Notes under the pieces: model-generated
What the model saw: the letters and a program-made list of their open reading frames with translations, nothing else
Told to the model about the DNA's origin: nothing
The model's database searches: none
Shown: piece after piece, positions 8,586-17,494 of the stretch
Position numbering within the stretch: position 1 is the stretch's first letter
Layout of the letters: the number at the start of each line of letters is the position of its first letter
NCBI GenBank assembly: GCA_023336815.1
Contig: JAMBLJ010000111.1
Location: forward strand, 1-48,051
Origin: Actinomycetes bacterium
GTDB taxonomy: Bacteria > Actinomycetota > Acidimicrobiia > Spongiisociales > UBA5794
DNA length: 48,051 nucleotides
Direction: 5' to 3'
Position numbers and translations under genes: made by a program

Positions 8586-9305
8586 ATGGAGCGCACAGCG
8601 ATCATCTTCATGGCCCTCATCGCTCTTGGTCCTGCACCATCCAACGATGCGGTGGTGAAGACCGACAGCCCCGCTCAGGTCAGTCAGGCAACGGTCTTGC
8701 GCGGAGCGACCAGCTCCCAGACAGCTAGCGTCGATTGGGCGCTCGGTCGGTTCGAGGATGCCGGGATTCCGCTTCCGACATTGGAGATCAGAGTGCATGG
8801 GTCACGGGCGGGCTGTGATGACAACGACGGACTCTTCACACCCCGTGACGGAGTCGACACGATCGACTTGTGCAGCGATGTACCGCTGATCCTTCTCCAT
8901 GAACTCGGACACGCATGGGATGTCACCTTCGCGACGGACGACACTCGTCGGATGATGTTGGACGCATGGGGATCCGATCGGTGGAGCGGCAGCGACGTTT
9001 CCTACCGCCAACGGGATGCGGAAAAGGCAGCGAATCTCATCGCTCTCGGTCTCGTCGATTCGCCACTCACCGAATCTGAGGCAAGAGCAAGCCGTGGAAT
9101 GTTGCAACGATTCGAGATGCTGACCGGAGTACCGTCACCGCGATTTGACGGCACTGTGCCAGACGTCGTCCTTTCGAAACCAGCCGATACAGCAGGCCTC
9201 GCAGCACAGTATTCGGTGCGAGCAGCGCCTCAGGTCGTTTCCACAAGAGGCACACAGACTGCTACCTCAAGGATACGCGCGGTGGTGCCAACAGAGCGAA
9301 AATGA
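8586..9305 (+). CDS. Probable zincin metallopeptidase-like protein
   Basis: This 239-residue protein has a zinc-binding HELGH motif at about residues 105-109 (LLHELGHAWD). Downstream QRDAEKAANLIALGL may supply the third ligand Glu. The N-terminus (MERTAIIFMALIALGPAPS) is a short, weakly hydrophobic segment that could be a signal peptide, though the positive charge is slight. Two cysteines before the active site (GCDDND and DLCSD) could form a disulfide, which would fit an exported protein. The C-terminal 50 residues are polar and probably disordered. No family name is certain. It precedes the M16 protease gene by 57 bases and has no obvious ribosome-binding site or -10 box. Confidence 0.65.
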   Translation: MERTAIIFMALIALGPAPSNDAVVKTDSPAQVSQATVLRGATSSQTASVDWALGRFEDAGIPLPTLEIRVHGSRAGCDDNDGLFTPRDGVDTIDLCSDVPLILLHELGHAWDVTFATDDTRRMMLDAWGSDRWSGSDVSYRQRDAEKAANLIALGLVDSPLTESEARASRGMLQRFEMLTGVPSPRFDGTVPDVVLSKPADTAGLAAQYSVRAAPQVVSTRGTQTATSRIRAVVPTERK

Positions 9306-9362
9306 ACCGCATTGAGTGCGAGGCGATTCCGTCGGTCTGTTACTACCTATCATCGTGTCTCA

Positions 9363-10610
9363 ATGGACTACACACTCACCACGCTCCCCAACGGCCTTCG
9401 CATCATTGCGGAGCACATGCCATCAATACGGTCAGCTTCCATCGGATGCTGGGTAGATACCGGTAGCAGGGATGAAGATCCCGTCGAGGCAGGCGCGTCT
9501 CACTTCCTCGAACATCTGCTCTTCAAGGGTTCAGAGGACTGGTCCGCGCGTCGCATCGCTGAAACTTTTGACGGTATCGGTGCGAGGCACAACGCGTTCA
9601 CCTCGAAGGAATACACGTGCTTCTGGACACGCACCAGAGATGCCGATATACCTATCGGCATCGAGGTTCTCGGCGAGATGCTGCAACGACCAAGCTTTCG
9701 GCAAGAGGAGATAGATTCCGAGCGAAATGTCGTTCTCGAAGAGATCAACATGAACGAGGATGACCCCACCGACGTGGCGCACGAGCAGTTCATCGAAGCG
9801 ATCTGGGAATCCCACCCCCTCTCCCCACCGATCCTCGGAACACCCGAATCGATCAACGCTATGTCGCGTGACACGATCGCTGAGTATTGGGGCAAGCGGT
9901 ACACACCCGAGTCGACCGTTATTGCGGTAGCAGGGAACCTTCCCGACAACATGATCGAGATGTTGACCGATGCATTCGGTAGCTGGGAAGGCGGTGGTGT
10001 CGATCGCGAGGCAGTGACACCGATCGTCGAGTCCAGGGCACGAGTGCGTACCAAGGACACAGAGCAGGCGCACCTGATCTTCGGTTCGCCATCGATCGTA
10101 CGTGATGACGATCGTCGGTTCGCTCTCACACTTGCAGATCATGTTCTGGGTGGGGGCATGTCCTCACGTCTCTTCCGCGAGATTCGCGAAACCAGGGGTC
10201 TTGCGTACGCGGTCCACAGTTTCCGTATGCCGTTCCTCGACGCAGGCGCATCCGCGGTGTATGTCGGCACAACCCCCTCGCAGACCGATGAAGTGCTGAG
10301 GATCGTACGGGACGAGATCGAGAAGGTCATCAACGACGGCATCACCGAAGAAGAACTCGAACGTGCGAAGGGGAACATCAAGGGTTCGCTGGCACTCGGT
10401 CTCGAGGACGCGAACTCTCGAATGACTCGGCTTGGGCGGACCGAGTTGACCGGCATGGAACACCTCACGGTGGACGAGACCGTCGAACGCATCGCCGCCA
10501 TCGACAATGAGGACATCAAGGCCGCAGCGAAGGTCGCGTATTCTGGTCCGTATGTTCTCGGTGCCGTCGGTCCGTTCGCCGAGGACGACTTCGCTGAGCA
10601 CATCTCATGA
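9363..10610 (+). CDS. M16 family zinc protease (pitrilysin/MPP-like)
   Basis: This is a complete single-chain M16B-type peptidase of about 415 residues. The inverted zinc motif HFLEHLLFKGS (HxxEH) is near residue 49, followed by the distal Glu in ERNVVLEEINMNED. The C-terminal half contains the conserved GGGMSSRLFREIRETRGLAYAV. In actinobacteria this gene usually lies between pnp and dapB; pnp is not in the window. Start choice: the ATG at 9363 has a TATCAT box (9348-9353) 9 bases upstream; an in-frame GTG at 9357 and TTG at 9312 are alternatives. Its TGA overlaps the dapB ATG (ATGA), so the two are co-transcribed and probably translationally coupled. Confidence 0.9.
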   Translation: MDYTLTTLPNGLRIIAEHMPSIRSASIGCWVDTGSRDEDPVEAGASHFLEHLLFKGSEDWSARRIAETFDGIGARHNAFTSKEYTCFWTRTRDADIPIGIEVLGEMLQRPSFRQEEIDSERNVVLEEINMNEDDPTDVAHEQFIEAIWESHPLSPPILGTPESINAMSRDTIAEYWGKRYTPESTVIAVAGNLPDNMIEMLTDAFGSWEGGGVDREAVTPIVESRARVRTKDTEQAHLIFGSPSIVRDDDRRFALTLADHVLGGGMSSRLFREIRETRGLAYAVHSFRMPFLDAGASAVYVGTTPSQTDEVLRIVRDEIEKVINDGITEEELERAKGNIKGSLALGLEDANSRMTRLGRTELTGMEHLTVDETVERIAAIDNEDIKAAAKVAYSGPYVLGAVGPFAEDDFAEHIS

Positions 10611-11365
10611 AGATCGGCGTATCCGGTGCATCGGGACGGATGGGGAGCCTCGCGGCGACGACGATCGAAGCGGCTGAGGATCTTCATCTGATAGCGCTCT
10701 ACGATCGACACACTGCTGGCACGATCGCAGGGATCGCCATAAGTCAGGATTCCGCAGCACTCGATGGATGTGACGTGATCGTTGAGTTCTCCCGACCCGA
10801 TGCCGTCATGGAGCATCTCAAGACCTGGCGCTCGTTCGGTGCGAATGTTGTCGTAGGGACATCGGGATTCGATGCTGACAGGCTCGGACAGCTCGAAACA
10901 TTGTGGGGCACCAGCCCTGCCAACTGCCTTGTTGTCCCAAATTTCTCCATCGGCGCGGTCCTCATGATCAAGATGGCTGAGATGGCTGCTCGCCACCTGC
11001 CAGTCGCCGAGATCATCGAGATGCACCACGACTCCAAGGCTGATGCACCATCTGGAACAGCGATCGCAACAGCGGAGAAGATCGCCGCCGCAGGTTCTTC
11101 ATACGAGCGATCCGTCGAGACGGTCGAACTTGTCCCTGGAGCTCTCGGAGCTGCTGTTGAATCCGTCAGAATCCACTCTGTCAGACTCCCAGGGGTCGTC
11201 GCCCATCAGGATGTCATATTCGGCGGCGAAGGAGAGACGCTCCGCATCAGCCACGACACAACCGATCGTGCAGCGTTCATGCCAGGTCTCCTGCTCGCTG
11301 TGCGAAGTATTCCGACCCAGAAAGAGACACTTGCCGTCGGACTGGATCGTCTGCTGCGTATCTGA
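10607..11365 (+). CDS. dapB: 4-hydroxy-tetrahydrodipicolinate reductase DapB
   Basis: DapB catalyses the NAD(P)H-dependent reduction step that follows DapA in the diaminopimelate/lysine pathway. The 252-residue protein has the N-terminal nucleotide loop GVSGASGRMGS and the segment VVVGTSGFD. It also has the catalytic signature HHDSKADAPSGTA (the HHxxKxDxPSGTA pattern, with catalytic His and Lys), so it should be active. Its length is normal for the family. It begins with an ATGA overlap on the M16 protease stop. dapA lies about 0.9 kb further on in the same direction but is separated by the oppositely oriented cnoX-like gene, so dapA and dapB are not in one operon here. Confidence 0.95.
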   Translation: MKIGVSGASGRMGSLAATTIEAAEDLHLIALYDRHTAGTIAGIAISQDSAALDGCDVIVEFSRPDAVMEHLKTWRSFGANVVVGTSGFDADRLGQLETLWGTSPANCLVVPNFSIGAVLMIKMAEMAARHLPVAEIIEMHHDSKADAPSGTAIATAEKIAAAGSSYERSVETVELVPGALGAAVESVRIHSVRLPGVVAHQDVIFGGEGETLRISHDTTDRAAFMPGLLLAVRSIPTQKETLAVGLDRLLRI

Positions 11366-11404
11366 AATATCGCCATCCGGCCGCAGGACGGTCCAGTCCA
11401 ATTG

Positions 11405-12250
11405 TCAGTACAGGGCTGTTGCGAGTTGCCGGCGGTAGGTTGCGGTGAGCGGGTGCTCTGATCCGAGCACGCCGAAGATGTCGACCATTGCGAGGCGTGC
11501 CTCCTCTTTGAGCTCTCCCTTGCGTTTCACGATCTCGAGCATGCGGTCGAGCGCTGGCTCGAACTCGGAGTGAGCTGCAAGGGCCCGTGCAAGATCCAGC
11601 TGGGCTTCATCATCGTCCGGGTTCGCTTGGACGGCAGCCTCGAGCGCCGAGACGTCGCCGGAAGCCGACTGTCTGAGTCGTGCAGCAGACTGAAGACGCT
11701 CGACATCTGCATCGGGGAGGAGTTTCCCGAGGACGATCATCGCTTCTTCGATGTCTCCCTTGTCAATGAGGAGAGCGGCGAGCGACGTGCCCGCTTCCTG
11801 ATGGTCAGACTGGGAATCGAGCACCTGACGCAGGATGTGTTCGGCTCCAACGGTGTCGCCGTTGACAAGGGCGGTGCGCGCCTCTTCGACCATCATGTCG
11901 CGATCTGTCGGCATGATCGATTCGATGAACTCGAGTATGGATTCCTCGGGAAGTAGACCGGAAAACCTGTTGATCTCCTTGCCATCCCTGATCGCGACGA
12001 TCGTGGGAATCGACTGGATCCCGAACTGCCCGGATAATTCTTGATTCGCATCGACATCGACCTTGGCGAGTTCGAACCTACCGTTCGACTCGATGGTGAT
12101 ACGTTCGAGAAGAGGGGACAAGGTCTTGCACGGCCCACACCATTCGGCCCAGAAATCGACGAGAACGGGCACCTCTCGAGAGCGAGACAACACATCGTGC
12201 TGGAACTCGTCGGTGGAAACATCCTTGATGTACGGGCTCGTATCTTTCAT
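11405..12250 (-). CDS. cnoX: Thioredoxin-TPR protein (CnoX/YbbN-like)
   Basis: This is a 281-residue protein with an N-terminal thioredoxin domain (DFWAEWCGPCKTLSPLL, with the full WCGPC redox site) and a C-terminal helical repeat region resembling the YbbN/CnoX TPR-like extension. E. coli CnoX is a chlorinated-stress holdase that passes clients to chaperonin; actinobacterial homologues mostly keep the CGPC site and may also be reductases. It converges on dapB with a 39-base gap and no strong terminator. Its ATG is only 41 bases from divergent dapA, and a TATCCT box (12257-12262, minus) lies 6 bases before the ATG. Confidence 0.85.
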   Translation of the reverse strand: MKDTSPYIKDVSTDEFQHDVLSRSREVPVLVDFWAEWCGPCKTLSPLLERITIESNGRFELAKVDVDANQELSGQFGIQSIPTIVAIRDGKEINRFSGLLPEESILEFIESIMPTDRDMMVEEARTALVNGDTVGAEHILRQVLDSQSDHQEAGTSLAALLIDKGDIEEAMIVLGKLLPDADVERLQSAARLRQSASGDVSALEAAVQANPDDDEAQLDLARALAAHSEFEPALDRMLEIVKRKGELKEEARLAMVDIFGVLGSEHPLTATYRRQLATALY

Positions 12251-12291
12251 TGGGCAAGGATAGATAACCAGCTCGTGGTAACTTCCCGAAC

Positions 12292-13197
12292 ATGGAACAA
12301 CGACCCGATGCCCCTTTCGGGAGAGTCCTCACTGCAGTGATAACGCCGTTCTCGAGCGACGGATCCATCGACTACTCCGTCTTCTTCCGGCTCGTGAAGC
12401 ACCTCAGCCTGAACGGATCCGATGGGGTTGTGGTCGGCGGAACAACAGGAGAAGCTCCAACACTGTCGCGCCCGGAGAAGGTCGCCCTCTTCAGCGCGGC
12501 AGTCGATGCGGCAAAGAGTTCGATGACGGTTGTGGCTGGTGTCGGAACGTACGATACGCGTGAGTCCGTCGATCTTGCGAAGGCCGCCGCAGAGGCCGGC
12601 GTTGATGGCGTGATGGCGGTGACGCCGTACTACTCACGACCACCTCAAGCGGGGATCGTAGAACACATGGTGACGATCGCTGATGCAACAGAGTTACCAC
12701 TGATGCTCTACAACATCCCGAGTCGGACCGCTACACGGATCGAGCTCAACACACTTGTCGAGCTCGCTGGTCATCCGCGGATAACGTCTGTCAAGGACGC
12801 TGTCGACGACATCGATTGGTCTCGCCGTGTGATCGAGTCCCTGCCAGAGGGTTTCGTCGTGTATTCCGGGAGCGACGCCATGACCCGTGAACTCGTCGAG
12901 GCGGGCGCGGTGGGTGTCGTGTCCGTTGCATCTCATCTCGCAGGCGTCACGATCGCCCAGATGGTCCAGGCCGTGATCGATGGCGATGCGGCAAAGGCAG
13001 CCACACTCGATGACCTGATGAAGCCGTTGATCGATGCCTTGTTTTCCGAGCCGAGCCCCATGCCGCTCAAGGCGGGACTTGCGGCGTATTGGGATACCGT
13101 CGGCGTTCCCAGGTTGCCACTTCTCGCTGCGCGTGAAGGTACAGCTGAGGCGATCGGGCATGCGCTCGAAGCGATCAACGAGTACCGATCCCTATGA
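12292..13197 (+). CDS. dapA: 4-hydroxy-tetrahydrodipicolinate synthase DapA
   Basis: DapA is a (beta/alpha)8 class I aldolase that condenses pyruvate with aspartate semialdehyde. The 301-residue chain has the GTTGEAPTLS signature, the catalytic Tyr segment (MLYNIPSRTA), and the Schiff-base Lys168 in ITSVKDAVDD. The usual KEA after the lysine reads KDA here, a mild change. It starts at an ATG with a TAACTT box (12279-12284) 7 bases upstream, suggesting a leaderless mRNA. Its TGA overlaps the start of rnj (ATGA), the dapA-rnj pair common in actinobacteria. Confidence 0.94.
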   Translation: MEQRPDAPFGRVLTAVITPFSSDGSIDYSVFFRLVKHLSLNGSDGVVVGGTTGEAPTLSRPEKVALFSAAVDAAKSSMTVVAGVGTYDTRESVDLAKAAAEAGVDGVMAVTPYYSRPPQAGIVEHMVTIADATELPLMLYNIPSRTATRIELNTLVELAGHPRITSVKDAVDDIDWSRRVIESLPEGFVVYSGSDAMTRELVEAGAVGVVSVASHLAGVTIAQMVQAVIDGDAAKAATLDDLMKPLIDALFSEPSPMPLKAGLAAYWDTVGVPRLPLLAAREGTAEAIGHALEAINEYRSL

Positions 13198-14822
13198 GCG
13201 TCAAGATCGGCTTTCTCGGTGGGCTTGGTGAGGTCGGGCGCAACTGCGCATCGATCGAGATCGACGGGGATGTCGCGATGATCGATTGCGGGCTGATGTT
13301 TCCGGACGATGACATGCACGGTGTAGACCTCGTGCTTCCAGACTTCGCATCTATTCTTGCAAGGAAGGATGATTTCAACTGCATCATCCTCACCCACGGT
13401 CATGAGGACCATATCGGCGCTCTGGCATTCCTTCTCCGAGATGTGAGCGTGCCCATCTACGGGACATCGCTCACCATCGAATTCGCGAGGGCAAGGATCG
13501 AGGAGTACGGGATCACCCCGGATCTGCGGGTGGTCGAGCAGTACGAGTGGGTCGACCATGGACCGTTTCGCTTTACCTTCATCCCTGTGTCCCATTCGAT
13601 TCCCGATGCATCTGGTATCGCTTTCGACACACCGGAAGGAATCGTTCTCCACACCGGCGACTTCAAGCTCGATCCAACACCGATCGACGGCGTGCCAACG
13701 GATCTCCGGTCGTTCGCGACGATCGGAAAGCAGGGTGTACGGCTCCTCCTTGCCGATTCGACGAACGCTGAACGTCCGGGGTACGTCCCCTCTGAGGTGA
13801 CCGTTGGTGAGAGACTCGACGAGATCGTCAGCCATGCAGAAGGTCGTGTGATCGTCGCTTGCTTCGCTTCGCACGTCCATCGTGTGCAGCAAGCGATCAA
13901 CGCTGTTGTTCGCGACGGTCGAAAGTTTGCCTTTATCGGCCGGTCCATGCTCCGCAACTCGGATATCGCTGCTGAACTCGGTGTGCTCGATATCCCGGAC
14001 GGGGCTCTTGTTGAGCTGCACGATCTGATCAAGATGCCCGAAGAGGAGACAGCGATCATATCCACTGGAAGCCAGGGGGAGCCGTTCGCAGCTCTGTCGT
14101 TGATGGCCGCCACTGAGCACCGCTCGGTCACGTTGTCTGAAAACGATACGGTGATCATCTCTGCAACTCCGATTCCGGGAAACGAGACCCGTGTGTCGCG
14201 TGTCATCAACAACCTGTACCGCGCTGGTGTCAGTGTGTTCCACGGCAGGAATACTCACGTTCACGTATCAGGCCACGCAGCCGCAGAGGAACTGAAGACG
14301 TTCTACAACGCCGTTCGGCCAGATGCGATGATCCCGGTCCACGGTGAATACCGCCACATGGTCGCCAACGCGGCGCTCGGTCGTGAAATGAGGATCCCGG
14401 AAGTCGAGGTCTGTCAGGACGGGGATGTCGTAGTTCTCGAAGATGGCGATATGCGGATCGAGCGTCAGGCGATCCCGTCTGGATACGTCTACGTCGATGG
14501 CACCGAGGTCGGTGAGGCAGATACGATGATTCGGGACCGCCGACATCTTGCTGACGATGGTGTACTCATCATCACCGTGGGAATGAACCTCACAACTGGG
14601 GAGATTCTGATCGGGCCCGATGTCGACAGTCACGGCGTTACAACGGACGAGGATGACATCCACGCGCTCATCGTCGAACGGGTGAAGGCTTCGATTGAGG
14701 GTATGGAGCAGCCGATCGACATCGATGTGCTCCGTCGGAGGATCAGGAACACCGCGACTCGTGCGATGAAGAAGGTTGCAAAGAGGCGTCCCGTTGTGTT
14801 GCCTGTGGTCATAGAAGTGTGA
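13194..14822 (+). CDS. rnj: Ribonuclease J
   Basis: RNase J is a metallo-beta-lactamase/beta-CASP ribonuclease with 5'-to-3' exonuclease and endonuclease activity. The 542-residue protein has the metal motif HGHEDHIGAL at about residues 68-77, further ligands in HTGDFK and ADSTNAERPG, and the beta-CASP region with STGSQGEP and HVSGHA. The C-terminal RNase J domain ends at VVLPVVIEV. Length and motifs are typical and complete. It is coupled to dapA by an ATGA overlap. The window also encodes RNase Y (rny), so this organism appears to have both main alternatives to RNase E. Confidence 0.95.
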   Translation: MSVKIGFLGGLGEVGRNCASIEIDGDVAMIDCGLMFPDDDMHGVDLVLPDFASILARKDDFNCIILTHGHEDHIGALAFLLRDVSVPIYGTSLTIEFARARIEEYGITPDLRVVEQYEWVDHGPFRFTFIPVSHSIPDASGIAFDTPEGIVLHTGDFKLDPTPIDGVPTDLRSFATIGKQGVRLLLADSTNAERPGYVPSEVTVGERLDEIVSHAEGRVIVACFASHVHRVQQAINAVVRDGRKFAFIGRSMLRNSDIAAELGVLDIPDGALVELHDLIKMPEEETAIISTGSQGEPFAALSLMAATEHRSVTLSENDTVIISATPIPGNETRVSRVINNLYRAGVSVFHGRNTHVHVSGHAAAEELKTFYNAVRPDAMIPVHGEYRHMVANAALGREMRIPEVEVCQDGDVVVLEDGDMRIERQAIPSGYVYVDGTEVGEADTMIRDRRHLADDGVLIITVGMNLTTGEILIGPDVDSHGVTTDEDDIHALIVERVKASIEGMEQPIDIDVLRRRIRNTATRAMKKVAKRRPVVLPVVIEV

Positions 14823-14908
14823 CAAAGTCGGTCTGGGACCGGCCGGAGCCATCGCTTCTCGGGTAGCCCGACATCAGGTAAGCGAGTGTGACGTATTCTG
14901 TGCGCCGC

Positions 14909-16030
14909 ATGACAACCCCTTTAGCGCCACCAAAACCCATGATCGTGCTTGACGCGGTGACCAAGCGGTTCCCTGGTACACCGGATCCGGCCGTTGACTC
15001 CCTGTCGTTGACGATTCACGAGGGCGAGATCGTCGTCCTTGTTGGGCCGTCAGGATGCGGAAAGACGACAACGCTCAAGATGATCAACCGTCTTGTTGAG
15101 CCGTCAGACGGAACTATCACCGTTGCTGGTCGCAACATCCTGGACGTTCCATCACACGAGCTACGCCGCGGCATCGGGTATGTCATCCAGCAGATCGGCT
15201 TGTTCCCACATCGCACGATCGCGGCCAACATCGCCACGGTTCCAACGTTGCTCGGCTGGAGCGCCCAGGTGATCGACGATCGTGTTGAGGAACTCGCTGA
15301 ACTCGTGGATCTCGATCCATCGATGCTTCGTCGCTATCCGTCGGAGTTGAGTGGCGGTCAGCGTCAGCGAGTTGGAGTGGCTCGTGCACTCGCCGCCGAT
15401 CCTCCCGTTCTCTTGATGGACGAGCCGTTCGGTGCCGTCGATCCGATAGTTCGAGCACGTCTCCAGGAGGAACTCCTCGTGCTCCAGGCAACACTCCACA
15501 AAACGATCGTTCTCGTGACGCACGATATCGATGAAGCCATTCTGCTCGGCGACCGCGTGGCGATCTTGAACATCGGTGGCCACCTCGAGCAGTACGACGA
15601 ACCAGCCGAGATCCTTCGCGATCCGTCGAATCGTTTCGTCGCGGACTTCCTCGGATCAGATCGTGGGATCAAGCGCCTGTCCCTGATCTCTATCTCCGAC
15701 ATCGACCTCGACCGGGGACCTGTGGTTGGGCCAGAGGCCAGTACGGAGGAGGCGGTTACCGTGATGAACGGTTACTCCGTTGATTGGGCGGCGATCGTCG
15801 ATGGTGACCAGCTCATCGGCTGGTTCTCTACCGAGGATCTCAACGGTGTCGGATCGGTGGCAGATCTCGAGCCGCGTGCCTTCGTCACCACCCTTGATAT
15901 CACGGACAGTCTGAAGGAAGCCCTCGATTCCGTAGTCTCGACGCACACTTCCGTTGCGGCGGTGCTCGATGGGGACCGCTATCTCGGTATGGTCACGACC
16001 GATACGATCAGCGAAGAGATCGTCCAGTGA
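14909..16030 (+). CDS. Osmoprotectant-type ABC transporter ATP-binding protein (OpuCA/ProV-like)
   Basis: This is the ATPase of a glycine betaine/choline/proline-type importer. Walker A GPSGCGKTT, the signature LSGGQRQRVGVARAL, and Walker B VLLMDEPFGAVD are all intact. After the nucleotide-binding domain, a pair of CBS-like repeats (VNGYSVDWAAIVDGDQLIGWF and later TSVAAVLDGDRYLGMV, each cited in part) is present, as in OpuCA, where such domains sense ionic strength. The start is uncertain. I chose the ATG at 14909, with a TATTCT box (14894-14899) 9 bases upstream; a GTG at 14888 and an ATG at 14939 are alternatives. Its stop overlaps the next gene (GTGA). It is the first gene of a four-gene operon. 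Confidence 0.9.
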   Translation: MTTPLAPPKPMIVLDAVTKRFPGTPDPAVDSLSLTIHEGEIVVLVGPSGCGKTTTLKMINRLVEPSDGTITVAGRNILDVPSHELRRGIGYVIQQIGLFPHRTIAANIATVPTLLGWSAQVIDDRVEELAELVDLDPSMLRRYPSELSGGQRQRVGVARALAADPPVLLMDEPFGAVDPIVRARLQEELLVLQATLHKTIVLVTHDIDEAILLGDRVAILNIGGHLEQYDEPAEILRDPSNRFVADFLGSDRGIKRLSLISISDIDLDRGPVVGPEASTEEAVTVMNGYSVDWAAIVDGDQLIGWFSTEDLNGVGSVADLEPRAFVTTLDITDSLKEALDSVVSTHTSVAAVLDGDRYLGMVTTDTISEEIVQ

Positions 16031-16713
16031 GGTCGTTCGCACAGGCGTCTTCGACGGGATTTCGTTGGGATTGGGTTGGTAACAACCTCGACGACATCTG
16101 GGACCGAACTCTGGAACATATGCTCCTCACGTTGATCGCGATCGGTGCAGGGCTCGTCATCAGTCTTGCTCTCTCACTTGTGTCCCTCCGCTGGCGACCT
16201 CTGTACCAGCCGGTCACCTGGGTGACGGGGGTGATGTACACGATTCCGAGCCTCGCTTTGTTCGCGTTCCTTGTGCCGATCACGGGTCTCACGATCACCA
16301 CTGCAGAGATCGGCTTGATCTCCTACACGTTGCTCATCCTGATCCGCAACATCGTGACCGGAATCGATGAAGTTCCCCAGGATGTGATCGAATCCGCCGT
16401 TGGCATGGGATACACAAGACGTCGCAGGTTCATCGAGATCGAACTACCTCTGGCCCTACCCGTGATCGTGACCGGTATCCGTCTCGCGACCGTGACCGTG
16501 ATCGGCCTCGTGACCGTGACGTCTCTCATCGGCCTCGGTGGACTCGGGTTCTTCATCCTGAGGGGTCTCCAGAACTTCTCGAGTCCGATCGGGACCACGC
16601 AGATCATCGTGGGCACGGCACTGTCCATCGTCCTCGCCGTCGTAGTCGATCTGTCCCTCGCTGGTGTTGAACGACTCTTGACGCCGTGGAAGCGACGCAA
16701 GGTGGGCGTGTGA
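16027..16713 (+). CDS. Osmoprotectant-type ABC transporter permease 1 (OpuCB-like)
   Basis: This is a 228-residue integral membrane permease with several hydrophobic segments. It carries the EAA-type cytoplasmic loop, here VIESAVGMGYTRRRRFIEIELPLALPVIVTG read in part, which contacts the ATPase. The sequence GVMYTIPSLALFAFLVP near residue 70 is typical of OpuCB/ProW-like permeases. The start is a GTG overlapping the ATPase stop. Its own TGA overlaps the next ATG (TGATG). With the second permease it should form a heterodimeric pore. Confidence 0.9.
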   Translation: MRSFAQASSTGFRWDWVGNNLDDIWDRTLEHMLLTLIAIGAGLVISLALSLVSLRWRPLYQPVTWVTGVMYTIPSLALFAFLVPITGLTITTAEIGLISYTLLILIRNIVTGIDEVPQDVIESAVGMGYTRRRRFIEIELPLALPVIVTGIRLATVTVIGLVTVTSLIGLGGLGFFILRGLQNFSSPIGTTQIIVGTALSIVLAVVVDLSLAGVERLLTPWKRRKVGV

Positions 16714-17414
16714 TGGAACTCGCATCCGAGGTCATAGCGTGGTTCGTTGACCCCGTGAACTGGCAGGGAATCGATGGCATACCCAACCGTGTGTGGGAAC
16801 ACGTGCAGATGACCGCTTTCTCGACAGCTGCCGCGGCATTGCTATCGATACCGCTCGGGGTGTGGCTTGCCCACAGACGAATCGGTGGCGTTGTTGTGGT
16901 CGCGATCGTGAACATCGGAAGAGCGATCCCATCCTTTGCCATCGTGGCGATCTCGCTTCCGATCAGCATTCGACTTGGTCTTGGTCTTGGCTTCTGGCCA
17001 ACGTTGCTTGCACTTCTGTTCCTTGCCGTGCCACCGATGTTCGCGAACGCCTACGCAGGGATCGCCGGTGTCGATCCTGCCCTTGTCGAGGCAGCGAGAG
17101 GAATGGGATTGAAGGAGCGACAGGTGATGACCGGCATCGAACTTCCGGTCGCACTTCCCATCGTTCTTGCAGGCGTTCGCATAGCGACCGTTCAGGTGAT
17201 CGCGACAGCGACGCTCGGTGCACTCGTGGCTTGGGGAGGGCTCGGCAGATACATCATCGATGGTTTCTCCACGCAGAACATGGCAGAGGTGTTCGCCGGA
17301 GGGCTCCTCGTGGCGCTTCTCGCTGTGGTGGCAGAGCTCCTGTTCAGCGCTCTGGAGAAGCGGGCCACACCGGTCGGAATCCAGTACGACGAACCGATCG
17401 GTATCCCGAAATAG
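16713..17414 (+). CDS. Osmoprotectant-type ABC transporter permease 2 (OpuCD-like)
   Basis: This 233-residue membrane permease is paralogous to the previous one. It has INIGRAIPSFAIVAISLP-like pore helices (here VNIGRAIPSFAIVA) and the EAA loop (VEAARGMGLKERQVMTGIELPVALP, read in part). It starts at the ATG inside TGATG with the upstream permease stop, so translation is coupled. The hydrophobic C-terminal helices include LLVALLAVVAELLFSALE. An 80-base gap then precedes the binding-protein gene. Confidence 0.9.
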   Translation: MELASEVIAWFVDPVNWQGIDGIPNRVWEHVQMTAFSTAAAALLSIPLGVWLAHRRIGGVVVVAIVNIGRAIPSFAIVAISLPISIRLGLGLGFWPTLLALLFLAVPPMFANAYAGIAGVDPALVEAARGMGLKERQVMTGIELPVALPIVLAGVRIATVQVIATATLGALVAWGGLGRYIIDGFSTQNMAEVFAGGLLVALLAVVAELLFSALEKRATPVGIQYDEPIGIPK

Positions 17415-17494
17415 CGACCGTGATCGTGGATTCCGAACCGGACTACCGTTACGCCTTCGGTGGGGACACCGATCGCAAACGAAGGGAGTTACCC

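Noticed and set aside
12933-14264. Long minus-strand frame (443 codons) opposite dapA and rnj
   Set aside because: It is fully antisense to two genes with intact catalytic motifs, has no family signature and no start signals. It is a shadow of high-G+C codon use.
16793-17494. N-terminal extension of the binding-protein frame into the second permease gene
   Set aside because: The extension is an Arg/Ser-rich reading of the permease sequence in another frame. A ribosome-binding site and signal peptide fix the start at 17495.
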